This document shows positions 23,181 to 33,078 of a stretch of DNA of 64,000 bases, one piece after another. Position 1 is the stretch's first letter; the number at the start of each line of letters is the position of its first letter. Under the pieces are notes generated by a model. It was not told where the DNA came from, ran no database searches, and was given only the letters and a program-made list of their open reading frames with translations. A program made the translations under genes and the position numbers. Origin of the DNA: Marasmius tenuissimus (Eukaryota > Basidiomycota > Agaricomycetes > Agaricales > Marasmiaceae); contig JAQOTA010000060.1 in the NCBI GenBank assembly GCA_029532415.1, forward strand, positions 3,720,001 through 3,784,000, written 5' to 3'.

Positions 23181-24869
23181 GATTTGGGGGCGACATTTTG
23201 CTGTTCTCTTGGAGGCACCTGTACAGTACAAGGTGTCAAATTACTCATGCAGTCTATAAGTGGCATAAGAGTTCAGACGTAGAAAGCGGCAAAAGACAGA
23301 CATGCTGTCGAACGTGAGAGAAACGTACTATTACTGATTGTCACATCGCTCTAGCTTCCCACACCGAATGATATATGGGAGTCCACAGTGCAGGAGCTCC
23401 ACCAGCGCAGCCTTCAGCGCGAACTAGGACTTTTCTAGTACATCTTGAGACGCCTTTTCGCTATCAGATCGTGTTCATCATCTGGAAGACTTACGGACGC
23501 GAGTTTAGATTCTGTCCGTCATCTTGGACGTTTTAGATCGTAAACGGAGACTTGAATCAGGTAGGTGGGGGGTCCAATGAGAACTTGAGAGCCAATCGTA
23601 GAGCATTGTAGGCGTTCAAAGGACTGGTTGATAATGTGTTGTGGGCGTAGATGGGCGTTAGATAGAGAAATGAAACGTCACAATGTGACATTCGCCTGTC
23701 ACAACTCAAACTGCCGTGACACTGAGCACTTGACCCTCGAAGATAAGAGCAACGCCCTCGGCTTATGGTCGTGAATTATAGAATTGCTTGATCAAATTCG
23801 CCGGAATGCTATCAGCGGAGATACACGAGTTTTGAGTCACCCGCGGAGAGGAATCGGAGAGAGGGAGTCCTCCTTACTCAAGTACTTGAACAAATTAAGG
23901 ACAATCTTCAAAGGAGGAATACAAGGGGCTTGCTCCCTGTCACGGTTGAGAAGAGGTGGGGTGTGATGAACAACGAGATAGTCGGTTTGTATCATCCAGC
24001 AGCATTCCAAAAGGTTTCCAGCGTCCACTCGAGGGATGGACTGATAAAGACTCGTGTACTGGATGACGTGTACTAGATGAATGTCGTGTCAGTCGGACTT
24101 GAGCTATAGCAAGGGCGACCGTTAGCGAATGGAAGGCCCTTCTGTTTTCCTGTGCCATCCGGCGTCGGTCGAGACTGGACGGAAGTTTTGGGCGCTGTCA
24201 GCTGCAAAGGGTCAAATTACAAGCGTGAGCTCTGGCAAGCGTTTGGTAGTTGAGAGAAAAGGCAGAATCATGAAAGCCAAGAAAGCAATTGTAGTCTTTT
24301 GGGAAAAGGATCCAGAATGGCCAAAGAAGTGGGAGGAGGCAACGCCACTCTAAATTTAGCATCCACGTACCAAAACCTCTTCCAAACCACCACGAAGCTC
24401 TTCAAACTCTCCTCAAACACCTCCAAATCCACCTCAACCCACCCTCGACCCCCTCCCCCCCAATTGGTGGCCGAAACATCTCCCGAAGACGCCGATCTCG
24501 CCATCCTTTCCCCAACATTTCTTTCTCTATCTATCGACAATTCGCAGCCCGAAGAAAAAAGTTTGAAGTGTTCTGGATAGTTCTGGATGGTCAAGATGGA
24601 GAGGTGTTTCCGGTTCATATGGGACGACATTCAAAGGCGAAATGAGCTTGGTCCGTATTCATAAGAATGTTACTCACCGGAACCTTCCCATCACTCTTTC
24701 TCCGTGCATCCAGTCGTTGACGAGTAAGATTTTTGGAGGATTATTGGCCGGATAGGTGGGAAAGAGATGATTCGCGATATGCGAGTGGTGGTTTTGGTCA
24801 ACGACGCGGTCGCTGACAAATCGACGTGCGAGACTATTTGACCTTGTGGGTCATGTTTTGATTGACTTC
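23181..24869. other. Upstream region of kinase relic 2 and unassigned DNA
   Basis: The left half corresponds to the 5' flank of the kinase family, including the GTCAC-rich element listed separately. The right half carries a minus-strand array of 21-bp units at about 24370-24432 related to the one at 18988-19071. No complete gene is supported. Confidence 0.45.
23640..23713. promoter_or_regulatory. Conserved GTCAC/GTGAC element upstream of kinase copy 2
   Basis: A gatgggcgttagat segment is followed by aacgtcacaatgtgacatt and a further ctgtcaca, forming nested inverted GTCAC/GTGAC pairs. Near-identical elements occur at 48607-48690 and 51629-51720, each upstream of an intact kinase, while surrounding flanks have drifted more. 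This suggests a regulatory site, perhaps for a bZIP-type factor. Confidence 0.5.
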
Positions 24870-25147
24870 CAAACTTTCATTTTCAGTCGGGTTTTTTGCA
24901 GTTTTTTACTGGCCATATTCCGGACAAGAACGTTTTGCGTCGTCGTCAACTCTAAATCTGGTCAACCAGTGTCGATTTTAGGTTCGGGATAGCTAGCTGA
25001 CCGAAAGGATGCAGCCGAAACTTTTTTTTCCATTTCCCTCTTCTTCGACCGCATCGCCCCCTTCCTGGATTCAACTGCTGAACATCCCTAAGTACACTGC
25101 CAACGACAACTACGTGGATACACCCAAACACAACATCGTCAAGGTAT
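24870..25147 (+). pseudogene. Internal fragment of the oxygenase gene (relic B)
   Basis: Two scraps of the oxygenase remain: a frameshifted version of the GFWVVTGHGIPDDEVLRQ region near 24890-24940, and codons for LNIPKYTANDNYVDTPKHN at about 25080-25135. These map to the second and sixth exons of the intact gene at 12.5 kb. The intervening exons are gone. Confidence 0.7.
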
Positions 25148-25461
25148 CGTTTCGTCGGTGGCGGGGAGTCTGAGTAGCGGTTTCTACTACAGAGGAGATA
25201 TACACGTACTTGCACGGCAGCATAGGCCAGATCAATCACAAACCTTCTGGAGACGGATACCGGTCCGGGGTGGACACCAAAAGTCACTTATCGAGGGGCA
25301 TGGTCGAGTCATGCAATGCCGCAATGCGGGCATGATACAGCTAAAGACCCGAATTAGGCGCGTTGTTGTTGACAGTAATGACGACCACAGCATCCAGATT
25401 TGCCTTGTCTCTTGACCATCACTCCCTCCCTTCTACCAGACCCCATCCAGCCGCAAGCTCG
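25148..25461 (+). promoter_or_regulatory. 5' region of the tail-anchored protein gene (copy 2)
   Basis: The terminal 90 bp match the leader of copy 1, including the run encoding SLDHHSLPST. The upstream part grades into the oxygenase relic. No TATA box is obvious. Confidence 0.4.
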
Positions 25462-26340
25462 ATGTCATCCCAGTTCTTCCAAAATGCACGAAAGATCCGG
25501 GTTACGGGCGCCAACTTCGTTCAGGTCCAGAGAGATCAGTACAACTACCATATTGAGCATCGGGAATTCGATGAGGTGAGGAGAGAAGGCTGTTTTGAAA
25601 CTGCTAGAATCTGACGCTGGCCCTAGTATCGTAACATAAAACACGGTCGAATCTTGGGATCGAAGGCGGATCACCAGGGCGGCCCCACGACAGCGACCCG
25701 TCAAGATGGTACAAGTGGAACAAATCCGTCGAATCCTTTCCACTTCCCAGACTCGGAGAGCGACCCAGTCCAAACGCATTCCCAGACGAACCAGCCTGAG
25801 AACACCGCCACTCGAGACCATACGAGTCATGGTAGTACGAGCTCGCCGAATCGCTTCTACCCTGCGGAAGATCGGGGTGACCCAGCAGATGCGACCCCTA
25901 CCTCAGCGGCTGCTCAAAATGATGAAGGTTCTGCAAACCGTTTGGGTTTCCGGGAATCCCAAGAAGGCGACCCAGTTACAACGAACCAAAACCATAATGG
26001 GGACAATTTCGAACAGTCCACTGTGGGCAGGACTTCACGAGACATTTACAACGTTGAAGGCAATTACAACAGTGTTCAAGACAGTTACAACGTGGAGAAA
26101 CAACTCGGTCTGTCAGCCATCGTATTTCCGCATTCCCCGATATTCGCCACCAAAGAACCACATGAAATCTCTGCCCCTCTCATGTCCTCTCGTCCTTATT
26201 TTACTTTTACTATTCCCCCAGGCTCTATCTGGTTCATTGCTCTGGTTTCAATCCTTCCCCATTATGTCCTGTTATTATCCCGCTCTTCGTATCTCATATC
26301 TGATTCTCGATATCCCGTAGCCCTCCCTGCCGCTACATGA
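25462..26340 (+). CDS. Small tail-anchored protein with G/N/Y-rich motifs (family copy 2)
   Basis: Exons 25462-25575 (114 nt, as in copy 1) and 25627-26340 give 275 residues. Exon 1 has FFQNARKIRVTGANF and RDQYNYH. The middle third is nearly identical to copy 1 over long stretches. The second motif reads GRTSRDIYNVEGNYNSVQ. The C-terminal hydrophobic segment (SIWFIALVSILPHYVLLL) differs from copy 1 in its first half, where FTSMISSICVIAF is replaced. Both reading frames are intact, so two of the copies may be expressed. The gene is convergent with the kinase relic at 26655-27153. No known domain; secreted or organelle membrane location cannot be distinguished. Confidence 0.7.
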
Positions 26341-26654
26341 TCGTTATATTTGGGTACTTTTACTAGGGTTTCGCCTTGTTGATTCATTAGACAATGTATA
26401 CCTATACCGTGGTGTTGAATCATGTGTACTCGATACTATCTAACGTTCATCCTCTTGTGTTCCATTCCTACTATGGCCACAACAGCGTAATAACCCAGCC
26501 CCTCGGTCTCCACTGCCACTCAAGTATGTCTAGGCAGAAACAAAATCGAGTTCGTTCGACGCTCGCTCATTCGTATCGGTAGATTGAGGAGGGGAGATTT
26601 ATCACATTAATTCTGTGCTTCGTTGCATACACGCAGATCATCAAAAAGTTACCA

Positions 26655-27153
26655 CTAGTTTGCACCAATCCAAGGCCAGTATTCGGAGCCTCCAACCGTT
26701 TCGGAACCGATGATCCGCAGGATGAGAGGCAACCAAGAGCTATCCTCGAGGTCCGTCATAGCAAATGAGCATACGTCCGAAGCCAAGGAAACCGTGCTTG
26801 AACCGCGCCATTCCCGATGTAAATCTCGGGAGCGAACCATCGGTAGAGGTTGGCTGCTCCGTTGCTCTGTGGGAACGGCACGGCACTCGTCATACCCTCG
26901 ACCATCTATCAAGTACCATGGACGACGACGAGGTGAACTTTGATGGCGAGCGATCATAAAGGGAAAGCAACCCTTGGAGAGACCAAAGTCGGCCAAGAGG
27001 GGAATGACCTGAGTATTGATCAATATGCTGACCTGGCGTTAGAGATGGCTTTTTTCTACGAAGGACGGCGAGAACGCACAATCAGTCAATCGTTTGATTG
27101 CCCAGGAAGTGGTGGGGCATTTTATCAACGCCCAGCCGGGGGTCTTGTGGCAT
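26655..27153 (-). pseudogene. MLKL-like kinase relic, severely truncated (copy 3)
   Basis: Only the start (MPQDP at 27153), a short unrelated join and a few kinase exons survive: the DFGLSKG exon, and the [10 protein letters not shown] exon preceded by a damaged activation segment. The brace, N-lobe and catalytic-loop exons are missing. The position, just past the tail-anchored gene ending at 26340, matches the other convergent pairs. Confidence 0.72.
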
Positions 27154-28089
27154 TGGGGGAATGGGAGAGAAAATTGAAGGTCGTATTCCTGATGAGACGC
27201 TTTTGTCCTTGATATCGTTCGTAATAATGATCCAAGCTGTGAATCAAGCTTCAAACTGCCGATGCATGGGGTCACACTGTGCTGTTTCTTTTGAGACGTG
27301 TTCAGCATGAGGAGCCACAGCGCTGGTGCGATCGATGAGAACTCGGATTTAGAAGGAGCGAGGAATACCCATGAGAAAAAACGTACCGCTAGACTATCAC
27401 ATTGCTCTAGTTCCGCACCTCAAAGAATCTATGGGCGTCCGGTACTCCATCGGCGCAGCCTCCAGCGGTCACCGGGGCTTCTCGAGTGTAATATCTCGAG
27501 AACGTTTCATTCTTTACTATCAAATCATGTTCAATATCCGTTGAAACCCCCCAGACGAATGGCCGGTGGTGTTAAATGATATCGAAAGTCTTCCGACGGG
27601 GATGGTGCTGGTGTTGACGTTGAGGAGTGAAGGTGCAAGGTCCCAACGTCCTTCGAAGCCTCAATCCATCCCTGAGGTTCGATTTTGCAATTCAATACAG
27701 GTGAGCGCGTCGATAAACCTTTCGAGATTCAGGGCGCATCTGAATTCAAGTTTTGGCCTGGATCCTGGGTTTCAAATGCTTAGTACACGCATTCAACTGA
27801 AGTAAGAGTCCAGACCTACGATGAGCGATAGCAGAACCTGAGCTCCTTGAGTCAACCAGTCTGGGTCGTGGTGGTGGAAAGCAGTCAAGGTGTGAGCGCG
27901 TGCACGGGCCAGATCTGCACAGCTTTGTAATACCATTGCGTAATGACGCGGACGCACGGACCGTCGCTTTCCCACTCACTCGGTCAAATCCTGAGTTTCG
28001 CCTCTGTTTATTCTTTGAGTCTACGGGGTTTCTTCAATGTTGAACATATCAAGGCTTCAAGGCTTCAACGATAGCATCATATACAGGCT
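27154..28089. other. 5' flank of kinase relic 3 and recurring spacer
   Basis: No gene is supported. The left half is the decayed upstream region of the kinase family. A copy of the 170-bp spacer block lies at 27795-27965. Confidence 0.45.
27795..27965. repeat. Recurring spacer block, copy 2 of 3
   Basis: Diverged copy of the block at 19280-19450 with the same neighbours: kinase 5' flank on the left and an oxygenase scrap on the right. It supports duplication of the whole unit, not of single genes. Confidence 0.6.
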
Positions 28090-28255
28090 CGTAGGCTCTG
28101 GTGGCCACCTCCGGATGATATGTCCCTTATTTCACCGCTCTACCTCGTTTGTCTAAACGACGACGACCTCGTCGTCCCTATTCCAGTTCCTAACCTTGAT
28201 CGAACGCCTAATCGAAGAATGAGAAGAGATAGCTCCCACCGGATACGCGTAAGCT
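28090..28255 (+). pseudogene. Short 3' fragment of the oxygenase gene (relic C)
   Basis: Codons near 28140-28200 read LYLVCLNDDDLVVPIPVP, matching the LYFVRPNDDVPIVPVP segment of the intact oxygenase. The match then breaks off. It is a scrap with no functional potential but marks the third copy of the repeating unit. Confidence 0.65.
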
Positions 28256-28740
28256 TATTCTGTCTTATGGGTGATCATTCAAGTTGTTCCATTCTTGGTC
28301 ACATATCTTGAACTGACTACTTCTCCTCATGCCATGACTAGATTGCCCAACTAGTCTTGATCTCACCCGCATTTTATACTCCTGAGCCCGAGTCATTGAC
28401 AAGTTGGGTGGTTTGGGCTTGCATTGAGGTTCGTCTGTTTGTTTTGAGTGCAGCCCCGAATCCAATCCGTGCGACCAAATGAGAGGCCTGCCTATTGGTC
28501 AATGTAAGTAATTCTACTCTCTCCATCAATCATGACGCTTACATAACGCTCCAAAGCCTTCAAGTAAGTATCGACGAGGGCATGGTCGAGTTACACAATG
28601 CGGCCATGGTGCGGCTAAAGACCCGAATTAAGCGTGCCGCATTGCTGTTGTCAGCATTGACGATCACAGCATCCAGACTTGCCTTATCCCTTGACCATCA
28701 CTGTCTCCCCTCTACCAAATCCCTTCCAGCCGCAAGCTCG
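28256..28740. other. Spacer and leader of tail-anchored family copy 3
   Basis: No gene is supported. The last 90 bp are the conserved leader seen before copies 1 and 2. Confidence 0.4.
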
Positions 28741-29530
28741 ATGTCGGCCTTCTTCCCAGATGCACGAAATTTTACGGTCAACGGCGGCAGCTCCGCCCAT
28801 GTTGAGGGAGATCCGTGTACCTATAAGCCAAGGAAGGAACCTACCGAGTTTGACGACGTGCGTAATCTTACTGGAAAACAGGGCGAAGGCTTATACATAC
28901 CGTTTATCAATGTCCAGTTTCGAAACATTAAGAGGGGCGATATTTATCGGGCTAGAGAGAGTCTTCCCTTATCTCTTGACCATCACCCCCTCCCATCTGC
29001 CGAACCCCTTCCAGCCACAAGTTCGATCTCGACCAAGCTTTCAAACGCACAAGGAATTCCGATTAACGGCAGCCCTAGCTTCCATCACGTCCGGGGAGAT
29101 CAACACAGCTGCTATACTGAGCATCGGGAATTCGACGATGTGAGGAGAGAATGCTGTTTTGAACCGCTGCAATCTGACGTTGGTCCTAGTTTCGCAACAT
29201 AACACGCGGTCAAATCGAGAAATTGTGGGCGGATCATCAGGACGACCCCACTCCAGCGACCACTCAAGATGGTACAAGTGGAACAAATCCGTCAAATCCT
29301 GACTACTCCCCATACTCAGAGAGCAACTCAGTCCAAACGCTTTCCCAGACGAACCAGCCTGAGAACACCGCCACTCGAGACCATACGAGTCATGGTAGTA
29401 CAAGCTCACCGAGTCGCTGCTATCCTGCGGAAAATTGGGGAGATCAGCGCAACTACTATACCGAGCATCGGGAATTTGATGATGTGAGGAGAAAATGCTG
29501 TTCTGAACCGCTGGAATCTGACGTTGATCC
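28741..29530 (+). pseudogene. Mosaic of tail-anchored family exons (copy 3)
   Basis: A good first exon (28741-28857, 39 codons) begins MSAFFPDARNFTVNGG. It is followed by the first codons of exon 2 (FRNIKRGDIY, about 28918), which run straight into a second leader and a second, damaged exon 1 (ending SCYTEHREFDD at about 29140). A partial exon 2 follows from about 29189 and breaks at 29440 into a third exon 1 remnant. The structure is best explained by unequal recombination between copies. None of the pieces reaches a membrane segment. Confidence 0.7.
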
Positions 29531-29540
29531 TAGTTTCGCA

Positions 29541-30178
29541 ACATAACACGCGGTCAAATCATGGAATTGAGGGCGGATCACCAGGACGACCCCACTCCAG
29601 CGACTACTCAAGATGATACAGGTGGAACAAATCCGTCGAATCCTTTCCACTCCCCATACTCAGAGAGCGACCCAGTCCAAACCCGTTCCCAAACGAACAG
29701 GGATACCGCCACTCGAGACTAAACGAGTCATAGTAGTACGAGCTCGCCGAATCGCTTCTATCCTGCGGAAGATCGGGGCGACGCGGCAGATGTGGCCCCT
29801 GCCTCAGCGGCTGCTCAAAATGATGAAGGTTCTGCAAATTGTTTGGGTTTCCAAGGATCCCAAGGGGCTGACCCAGTTACAACACAGTTATATACAAACC
29901 GGAATCATAACGCCGACAATTTTGGGCAGCGCACTGTAGGCAGGACCTCGAGGGACACTTACAATGCGGAAGACGGTTATAACGTAGAAAAGCGAAGAGG
30001 TTTCTCAGCCATTGTCTTTCCGCAGTCCCCGATATTCAGCACCACAGAACCGCATTATACCTCTCCCCCTCTCACATCTTCTCTCCCTCGTTTTAGTTCT
30101 ACGATTTCCTCTGCCTGTGTTATCGCCCTTGTTTTGATCCTTATCATTTTCTGTTATTATCCTGCTCTCCGTATCTAA
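29541..30178 (+). pseudogene. Tail-anchored family copy 4, no intact first exon
   Basis: Exon 2 is present nearly to its end. An in-frame TAA lies at about 29720, where the relatives encode ATRDHTSH. From about 29792 the frame is open through the second motif (TVGRTSRDTYNAEDGYNVE) and the C-terminal membrane segment, which is very clear here (ISSACVIALVLILIIF). It stops soon after the helix, at 30178, so this version would have almost no luminal tail. The 5' end is the remnant described in the previous entry. Confidence 0.7.
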
Positions 30179-30530
30179 TCTCTGATTCTCGGACCCTCCC
30201 TGCAGCGCTATGATTATTATATCTAGGTAGCTCCACTAGGGTTTCGTTTTCTTGATTTATTAAATGTTGTATACCCATGAACCACACTCTCCTGTACCAT
30301 GAATATAATAACCATACCCCCCCATCTCCACTACGACTAAAGTCATTATGCGGCTCGATTGACAGCTCCCGTCGGGCACGCAAAAACTCCAAGGTTGTCG
30401 TGAATCCAACTTCAGTTGGAAGAACGTCATGAGAACTAGACGAGTGATACTTGGACTCGGAGCCATTCTCACCTCAACCACGATGACTAGCACCTTATTC
30501 TGCGATCGGGAGTTTTCGACTTATGGAATT
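30179..30530. other. 3' flank of tail-anchored copy 4
   Basis: No gene is supported. The first 150 bp match the 3' flanks of the other family members; the rest is unassigned. Confidence 0.4.
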
Positions 30531-31635
30531 ATGTACACATCCACACACCAAGACAACAGACAGGGCAGGTTAATCATACGTCGCCATCATGAATTAAAAG
30601 TAGGGATAGGGTCCCAAATTAACAACTCCTTCAGCCGAACCAAGCTGAATTTCGGGAAGTCTACGAGGGAGATCTTGAAACAGTGATTCCACTGACGGCT
30701 GCCCCTCAAGATGATACGAATTATACAGAAACCATTTGCCTAGACTTATCCTGTCTTCTTCCCCGAGCTCACCGACGTCTCGCTCCCGATATGCCAGGTC
30801 TTGGATACACCTCCAGTCTCTGCTGGGCTCAAACGGTCGTATAATCACGCAGAGCACGATATCGAAGACATGAGGAAGTGTGTCACACCAGGATACCAAG
30901 GCGACACAGCCGATCTGGCCTCCACTTTAGCGACCACTTAAGGTGATACAAGTTCTACAAGTCCATCGCATCGTTGTTTCTTTCGATCCCCAGAGGGCAA
31001 CGCTGAAGGTGATGACGACGAAAGGAAAAATGTGGCTCAAAGTCGGATACTGACCTATTTCAATCAATTCGTATGGGGTTTTCCGTGTGACACAAAAATT
31101 CTCCGGGGTGGTTTCGTATGACCAGTGAGTGACCAGTGACTGAAAAAAAATTTCGTATAGAACTCTCAAGCCCTCGGCAGCCGGGCGCACGTGTGTGAGA
31201 AGAATGGCGGCGGCATTAGCTGCCGCTCGCTGAAGTTTGCCCTAACCCTTCACCTTGTGCCAAAAAAGGTCGTTTTCTGGCCTTCTTAGGCTGTCTAGAT
31301 TTTGGTCACATACAGGAACATTTCGTATGGACCCCCTGTGACTATGTGACCATACGAAAATTTTTCGTATGGCGGAGGACCTGTGACGTGTGACATACGA
31401 ATTGAATGAAATAGGTCAGTATTGTTGGAGTTGGAAAGGTTGAGGTCACGAGCATGAATGAGGACTCGATGTTGCGGGTTCGGAGGTTTTTTCAATAACA
31501 ATAGACGATGAAATATGCCGGACTTTTCTGCCTGAAAGTTTTGAGAGATCTATAATGTGTCTGAACTTCAGCAAATGGTCGAGGTTTGTATGGTTTTGGC
31601 TCGATTCAGGCGCTTGAGCTCACTGGAAGTTAGGA
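30531..31635 (+). pseudogene. Decayed copy of the chimeric kinase gene, interrupted by a MITE
   Basis: The start (ATG 30531, MYTSTHQDN) and the block VSAGLKRSYNHAE near 30815-30855 match the chimeric kinase at 14717-17466. Most of its disordered N-terminus is deleted. A 370-bp inverted-repeat element sits at 31050-31419. To its right come a remnant of the pre-kinase segment and the intron before the EYMQEA exon (31560-31630). No kinase catalytic exons remain; the sequence then fuses to a member of the tail-anchored family. It has clearly been dead for some time. Confidence 0.75.
31050..31419. mobile_element. MITE of about 370 bp with 26-bp terminal inverted repeats and TA target duplication
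   Basis: The left end ctgacctatttcaatcaa and following ttcgtatg match the reverse complement of the right end with one mismatch in 26. The element is flanked by TA on both sides (31048-31049 and 31420-31421), as for Tc1/mariner-type insertions. The interior has several further copies of ttcgtatg or its complement and no coding capacity. It would be mobilised by a transposase encoded elsewhere. It lies inside the decayed chimeric kinase. Confidence 0.85.
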
Positions 31636-32103
31636 GTGCATGCAACTTCTAGGCTTCGATGGGTAGAGCTTTCGACGATTACAGCGACTTCGCCAACAAG
31701 CTATACGGGTCCACCAGATCCTTTCCCCCCGCCCAATCCGAGCCCAACTCCAGGCGGTACAAGTTTTACAAATCCGTCGGATCGTTTTCATTTCCAATCC
31801 CCGAAGCCTGGCGACCCAGTTACAACGCATTCCCAAACGACCCGGAACCACAATGGGGACAATTTCGAGTGGTGCACCGTAGGCAAAACTTCGAGGGACA
31901 CTTATAACGTGCAAGACAGTTACTTGAACATGGAGAAACGAATTGGTTTCTCGGCCATTGTCTTTCCACAGTCCCCGATATTCAGCGCCATAGAACCGGA
32001 TTGTATCTCTTCCCCTCTCACATTCTCTCTCCCTTATTTTACTTCTACGGTTTCCTCTGTCTGTGTCATTGCTCTCGTTTCGATTGTTCCTCATTATTTC
32101 TGA
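31636..32103 (+). pseudogene. Tail-anchored family copy 5, fused to kinase remnant
   Basis: The frame is open for 155 codons but lacks the normal first exon; its first residues derive from the adjoining kinase remnant and unrelated sequence. A shortened Pro/Ser/Thr region follows, then the second motif (GDNFEWCTVGKTSRDTYNV) and a clear membrane segment (FTSTVSSVCVIALVSIV), ending at VPHYF. It lies upstream of and convergent with the kinase scrap at 32660-32890. Expression is possible but it lacks one of the two family motifs. Confidence 0.6.
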
Positions 32104-32659
32104 TTATTATCCCGCTCTTCGCATCTCATTTCTGATTCTCAATATCCTGGATCCCTCCCCGCAGCGACATGATTACTATCCCTATTCTATGTTGGAAAAT
32201 ATGCGCCCGCTACTAGTACCCTCTGTTTATCACCTTATCTTCCATTCCCGTACTATGGCCACAACAGGATTTGAACAGGATTATAACACAACCTCCCTCA
32301 TCTCCACCGCGACTCAAGTAAGTCAATTTCGCTCGCTCGTTTGCTCGTACGCCACAGGGGCTCACAGGGGCGATCATGTCGTTTTCTGTATTTATGTATA
32401 GGATTTACTGGTATGGAATAGATCGAGGATGAAAGGCATCTAAATCAAATCACGACCCATGGCATACTAGTCTTCTACGATACATCATCGAATTTACGCT
32501 CATCACTGCCGGTGGGCCATGCTAAGACCTGAATATTGAACGATGGGCTCCAGTTCCGGGAATGAGATGACATACACAAAGCTCGAAGGTGGGTCAAAGC
32601 CGATCCATCGCATAAATTCCATGCTTCGTTGCCTACACATAGAATATCGAAAGAGAACC
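32104..32659. other. 3' flank of tail-anchored copy 5
   Basis: No gene is supported. The segment resembles the other 3' flanks of the family and, further right, the convergent spacer at 17.5-17.7 kb. Confidence 0.4.
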
Positions 32660-32890
32660 ACTAGTTTGTCACCATTCCTTGAACGCCAGTATCCAGAGCC
32701 TCCAGCCGTTCCAAAAGCTCATCAATCCCAGGCCTCGCTCTTAGCGTACGATTCCAACACTGTTCCATCAATGTCCACAAATCATCATCCAACCCCTTTT
32801 CCTTAACTTCGGATCCGTCGGTCGTTTGGGGTTCCGCCCATTCGCAACACTCAACACGACTTCAGGGGGATGCTTGAACTGGGTAGGCAC
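32660..32890 (-). pseudogene. MLKL-like kinase relic, last exon only (copy 4)
   Basis: Only the C-lobe exon of the kinase family survives, reading leftward through codons equivalent to [18 protein letters not shown]. Upstream exons are gone and the sequence joins the next gene's 3' flank. It completes another tail-to-tail pair with the tail-anchored copy ending at 32103. Confidence 0.7.
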
Positions 32891-33078
32891 AGGTTTCCGG
32901 AGCAGAGACGGGATTGGTCGCTCAGAGGGAAAGGCAGTTAAGCCTCAAGCCCCGGCTTCGGACTTGGGAACACGCTACTGAGGTGACACGTTCTGTTGAC
33001 ATAGCCCATATACGGCATACAAGGCAGCTAGAGCCTAAAGCACTACCAGTATCACAAGTGATATGCTTTGGAATATGG

